Assembly (NCBI GenBank): GCA_003650505.1
Contig: QMQL01000007.1
Span: 1 to 15,240, forward strand
DNA length: 15,240 nt
Source: Candidatus Acetothermia bacterium
GTDB taxonomy: Bacteria; Bipolaricaulota; Bipolaricaulia; UBA7950; UBA9294
Reading direction: 5' to 3'
Below the pieces are notes generated by a model, which was not told the origin of the DNA, made no database searches, and saw only the letters and a list, made by a program, of their open reading frames with translations. A program made the position numbers and the translations under genes. Of the stretch, positions 14,601 through 15,240 are shown piece after piece (within the stretch, counting starts at the first letter, position 1; each line of letters starts with the position of its first letter).

Positions 14601-14733
14601 CGTCGCACACCGTCTGGTAAATCGCGTCCTCGCTCGGGAGAGAGTGAAGCTTTGTGGATACGCGCTCTACGAACCGGATCAACTTGAGGAGTTCGTCAAC
14701 CGACCGGTCCGAAGGGGCGCGCCTAACCATCAT
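11623..14733 (-). CDS. GAF/PAS histidine kinase with degenerate C-terminal GGDEF-like domain
   Basis: A 1036-residue soluble kinase. Domains by eye: GAF (about 20-185), GAF (205-362), GAF (375-530), PAS (540-660), HisKA (672-740), HATPase (790-902) and a GGDEF-like tail (905-1036). Kinase boxes are complete: H685 in MSHELRTP, N806 in the N box, D834-x-G-x-G, FDEFY (848-852) and GTGLGLA (863-869). The tail has the helix and strand pattern of a diguanylate cyclase but lacks the GGDEF signature. There is no membrane segment. The start at 14733 (ATGATG) overlaps the end of the cyclase gene by 11 bases. A longer frame from 14826 would overlap by about 100 bases and adds only a basic, domain-less stretch. 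No clear ribosome site precedes either, so translational coupling is likely. Its partners should be the two receivers directly downstream. Confidence 0.92.
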   Translation of the reverse strand: MMVRRAPSDRSVDELLKLIRFVERVSTKLHSLPSEDAIYQTVCDEFGRSGRYSASIVRLTEDGTKLEIAATSHPPKIVEKAEKLTGLTLPDHKLDLSRSTVYRRVLETGESTYTAVEEIIRELFPGPAAPMIAKTLGYRGETTILTPIRTQDKVIAVLGVSAPKLAEEFIPTVETLAHHISNALHEVRERKLHEQTERALFEQQRELTTRTRTIESILHSFDLDQRLETILEETTSFLKVEMGGVYLREGKDEFVLRKWRGIADDVRARISTLAPGEFPLLKNHNEPLVAHERLSEAGAIPDFMKAAGIQALGSFPLTVEKEGGTELIGVLLIACHRYEALNEVEVRSLRGMGEYLALAIDHAYQFQHATERLIRLEILREIDRAIISRLSIEGITEIVLKHIPPKLGADAAAISLFNGERIRVQAMRLPNGTIVHEKAFELSESFLRWFVKRQEPVIIPDLSQDPRAQLNQELIRKYGLVSYLGVPLVADGETIGILHITTIKPTQFSPEDVDFFETLAGQAAIAIKSSRMFAAIEEAEKRYQGIFENAAEGIYQATHDGKLLLANPAMAQTLGYDSPQEFIDSVKNTRELYVYPARQRQFLRELKENEVVTDFETPLRRREGEKVWVSKSARLIKDSHGRVLYYVVICEDITHRRKMEALRVEKETAEAANQAKSQFLMNMSHELRTPLNAIIGFSQVLQDEYFGALTDKQAEYMNDILESGKHLLSLINDILDLSKIEAERMELEPLPVMIKELLEGSLVLIREKARAHGISLALNISAELDDLVVTADARKLKQVMLNLLSNAAKFTPDGGAITVEASKQEEELLISVSDTGIGIAPEDQARIFDEFYQAGKKEGKPPGTGLGLAISKRIVEMHGGMIGVESEGLGKGSHFYFTLPLYLKEGWRFPSPETVAFLERLEGAIERARRYGGVFTICQLRGAPGALSGREQLLKDLAKKESRRYDFCGLDAEGNVCLIFPEIGREQAKIASDRILSKMKKLVTDTELHWLKAAFPTDGETVEELMDSLGKQAETL

Positions 14734-15240
14734 CTTTTGATTTCTTGTCGGCGTACATCCGCTCATCCGCCTCTGCGAGGATCTGCTCGATCGGCTTCTT
14801 ACTCTCTGGGTTCCAGTGCGCGGCACCGATGGAGAGGGTGACGGGGAACGGGATCAGCTCGTTCGTCTTGTTCCGCTCGGCGACCGCATTTCTGATTCGC
14901 TCTGCCACTGCCTCTGTTTCGCCATCCGTCTCGAGGAGCATGATGAGGAACTCGTCCCCGCCGTAACGGACGACGATGTCGCTCTCGCGGACCTGGTCGA
15001 TGAGGAGTTCGGCCACCGCCTTTAGGACCCGGTCCCCTATCTGGTGGCCGAACCGGTCGTTTATCTCCTTGAACCGATCGACGTCGATCATCAGAAACCC
15101 GATCGGGTGGTCGTAGCGGCGGGAGCGGACGAATTCCTGCTCGACCACCTCGTTGAAGTAGCGGCGGGTGTGGACTCCGGTGAGCGGGGCCCCCCTCGCC
15201 TGCTCCCGCAGCCCGTTCTGCAGGCGGGGCCGGGGGGTCG
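14723..15240 (-). CDS. GGDEF diguanylate cyclase, 5' end beyond the window
   Basis: The frame stays open to the right edge, so only the C-terminal part is seen (about 171 residues). It is a GGDEF domain, which joins two GTP into cyclic-di-GMP. It starts with PLTGVHTRRYFNE (family form D-x-LTG-x-x-NRR, here with the Asp as Ala and the Asn as Thr), then DVDRFKEINDRFGHQIGD and an intact RYGGDEF. The R-E-S-D five residues before GGDEF fits the RxxD inhibitory site, so product feedback is likely. A GTG at 15148 falls inside the domain and is not a credible start. The N-terminal sensor or receiver part is unknown. The gene is upstream of the kinase, with overlapping ends, and appears to lead or precede the operon. 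Confidence 0.92.
   Translation of the reverse strand, partial: TPRPRLQNGLREQARGAPLTGVHTRRYFNEVVEQEFVRSRRYDHPIGFLMIDVDRFKEINDRFGHQIGDRVLKAVAELLIDQVRESDIVVRYGGDEFLIMLLETDGETEAVAERIRNAVAERNKTNELIPFPVTLSIGAAHWNPESKKPIEQILAEADERMYADKKSKDDG

Noticed and set aside
14734..14826. Upstream in-frame start of the histidine kinase
   Set aside because: It lies wholly within the GGDEF coding sequence in another frame, and the added residues are Arg/Ser-rich with no domain features.
14723..15148. GGDEF gene as a complete 141-residue protein starting at GTG 15148
   Set aside because: The upstream codons continue the GGDEF fold (PLTGVHTRRYFNE), so the GTG is internal and the gene is cut by the window edge.
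1..15240. CRISPR arrays, transposons, integrases or tRNA genes
   Set aside because: No regularly spaced repeats, transposase motifs, terminal inverted repeats or tRNA-like T-loop sequences were found on reading both strands.

Overview
This window comes from a GC-rich bacterium. Genes have strong Shine-Dalgarno (SD) sequences of the AGGAGG type, and several sigma-70-like promoters can be read with 16-17 base spacers. Most of the DNA encodes cytoplasmic signalling proteins of the cyclic-di-GMP and two-component type. The lineage cannot be fixed from sequence alone. No rRNA, tRNA, insertion sequence, phage gene or CRISPR array was seen. The gene style (many soluble PAS/GAF sensors, HD-GYP enzymes, a Bacillus-type MazF) would suit a free-living environmental bacterium, possibly of an uncultured phylum; this is only inference.

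Layout, left to right. A GNAT acetyltransferase on the + strand (59-616) converges on, and overlaps by 13 bases, a chagasin/I42-type protease-inhibitor lipoprotein on the - strand (604-990) that has its own promoter. A 386-base stretch without a gene follows (991-1376). All remaining genes lie on the - strand, so transcription runs from right to left. They are a sodium:solute symporter (1377-3083) with a good promoter and a structured leader, and two large related PAS/GAF/HD-GYP proteins (3264-6032 and 6148-9324). Next come a mazEF toxin-antitoxin pair (9485-10058) with a promoter and a likely operator, and a four-gene signalling operon (10151 to the right edge).

The right-hand operon is read in the order GGDEF diguanylate cyclase (5' end cut by the window edge), GAF/PAS hybrid-architecture histidine kinase, single-domain receiver, receiver-HD-GYP. 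Its genes overlap or are three bases apart, which implies translational coupling. It therefore places a cyclic-di-GMP synthase and a cyclic-di-GMP phosphodiesterase under one transcript with a kinase and two receivers. The kinase carries a C-terminal domain that looks like a GGDEF fold without its signature.

The two big HD-GYP proteins share a backbone of PAS-GAF-PAS-HD-GYP. The longer one has two extra PAS domains inserted and a different N-terminus. Part of their shared PAS segment is nearly identical at the DNA level. In total the window encodes three intact HD-GYP phosphodiesterases, one active-looking GGDEF and one degenerate GGDEF. It is best read as a local c-di-GMP control cluster interrupted by a self-regulated mazEF module. 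I did not find clear evidence of a wholly new system. The most unusual points are the degenerate GGDEF on the kinase, the modular duplication of the HD-GYP sensors, the mazEF operator architecture and the symporter leader.
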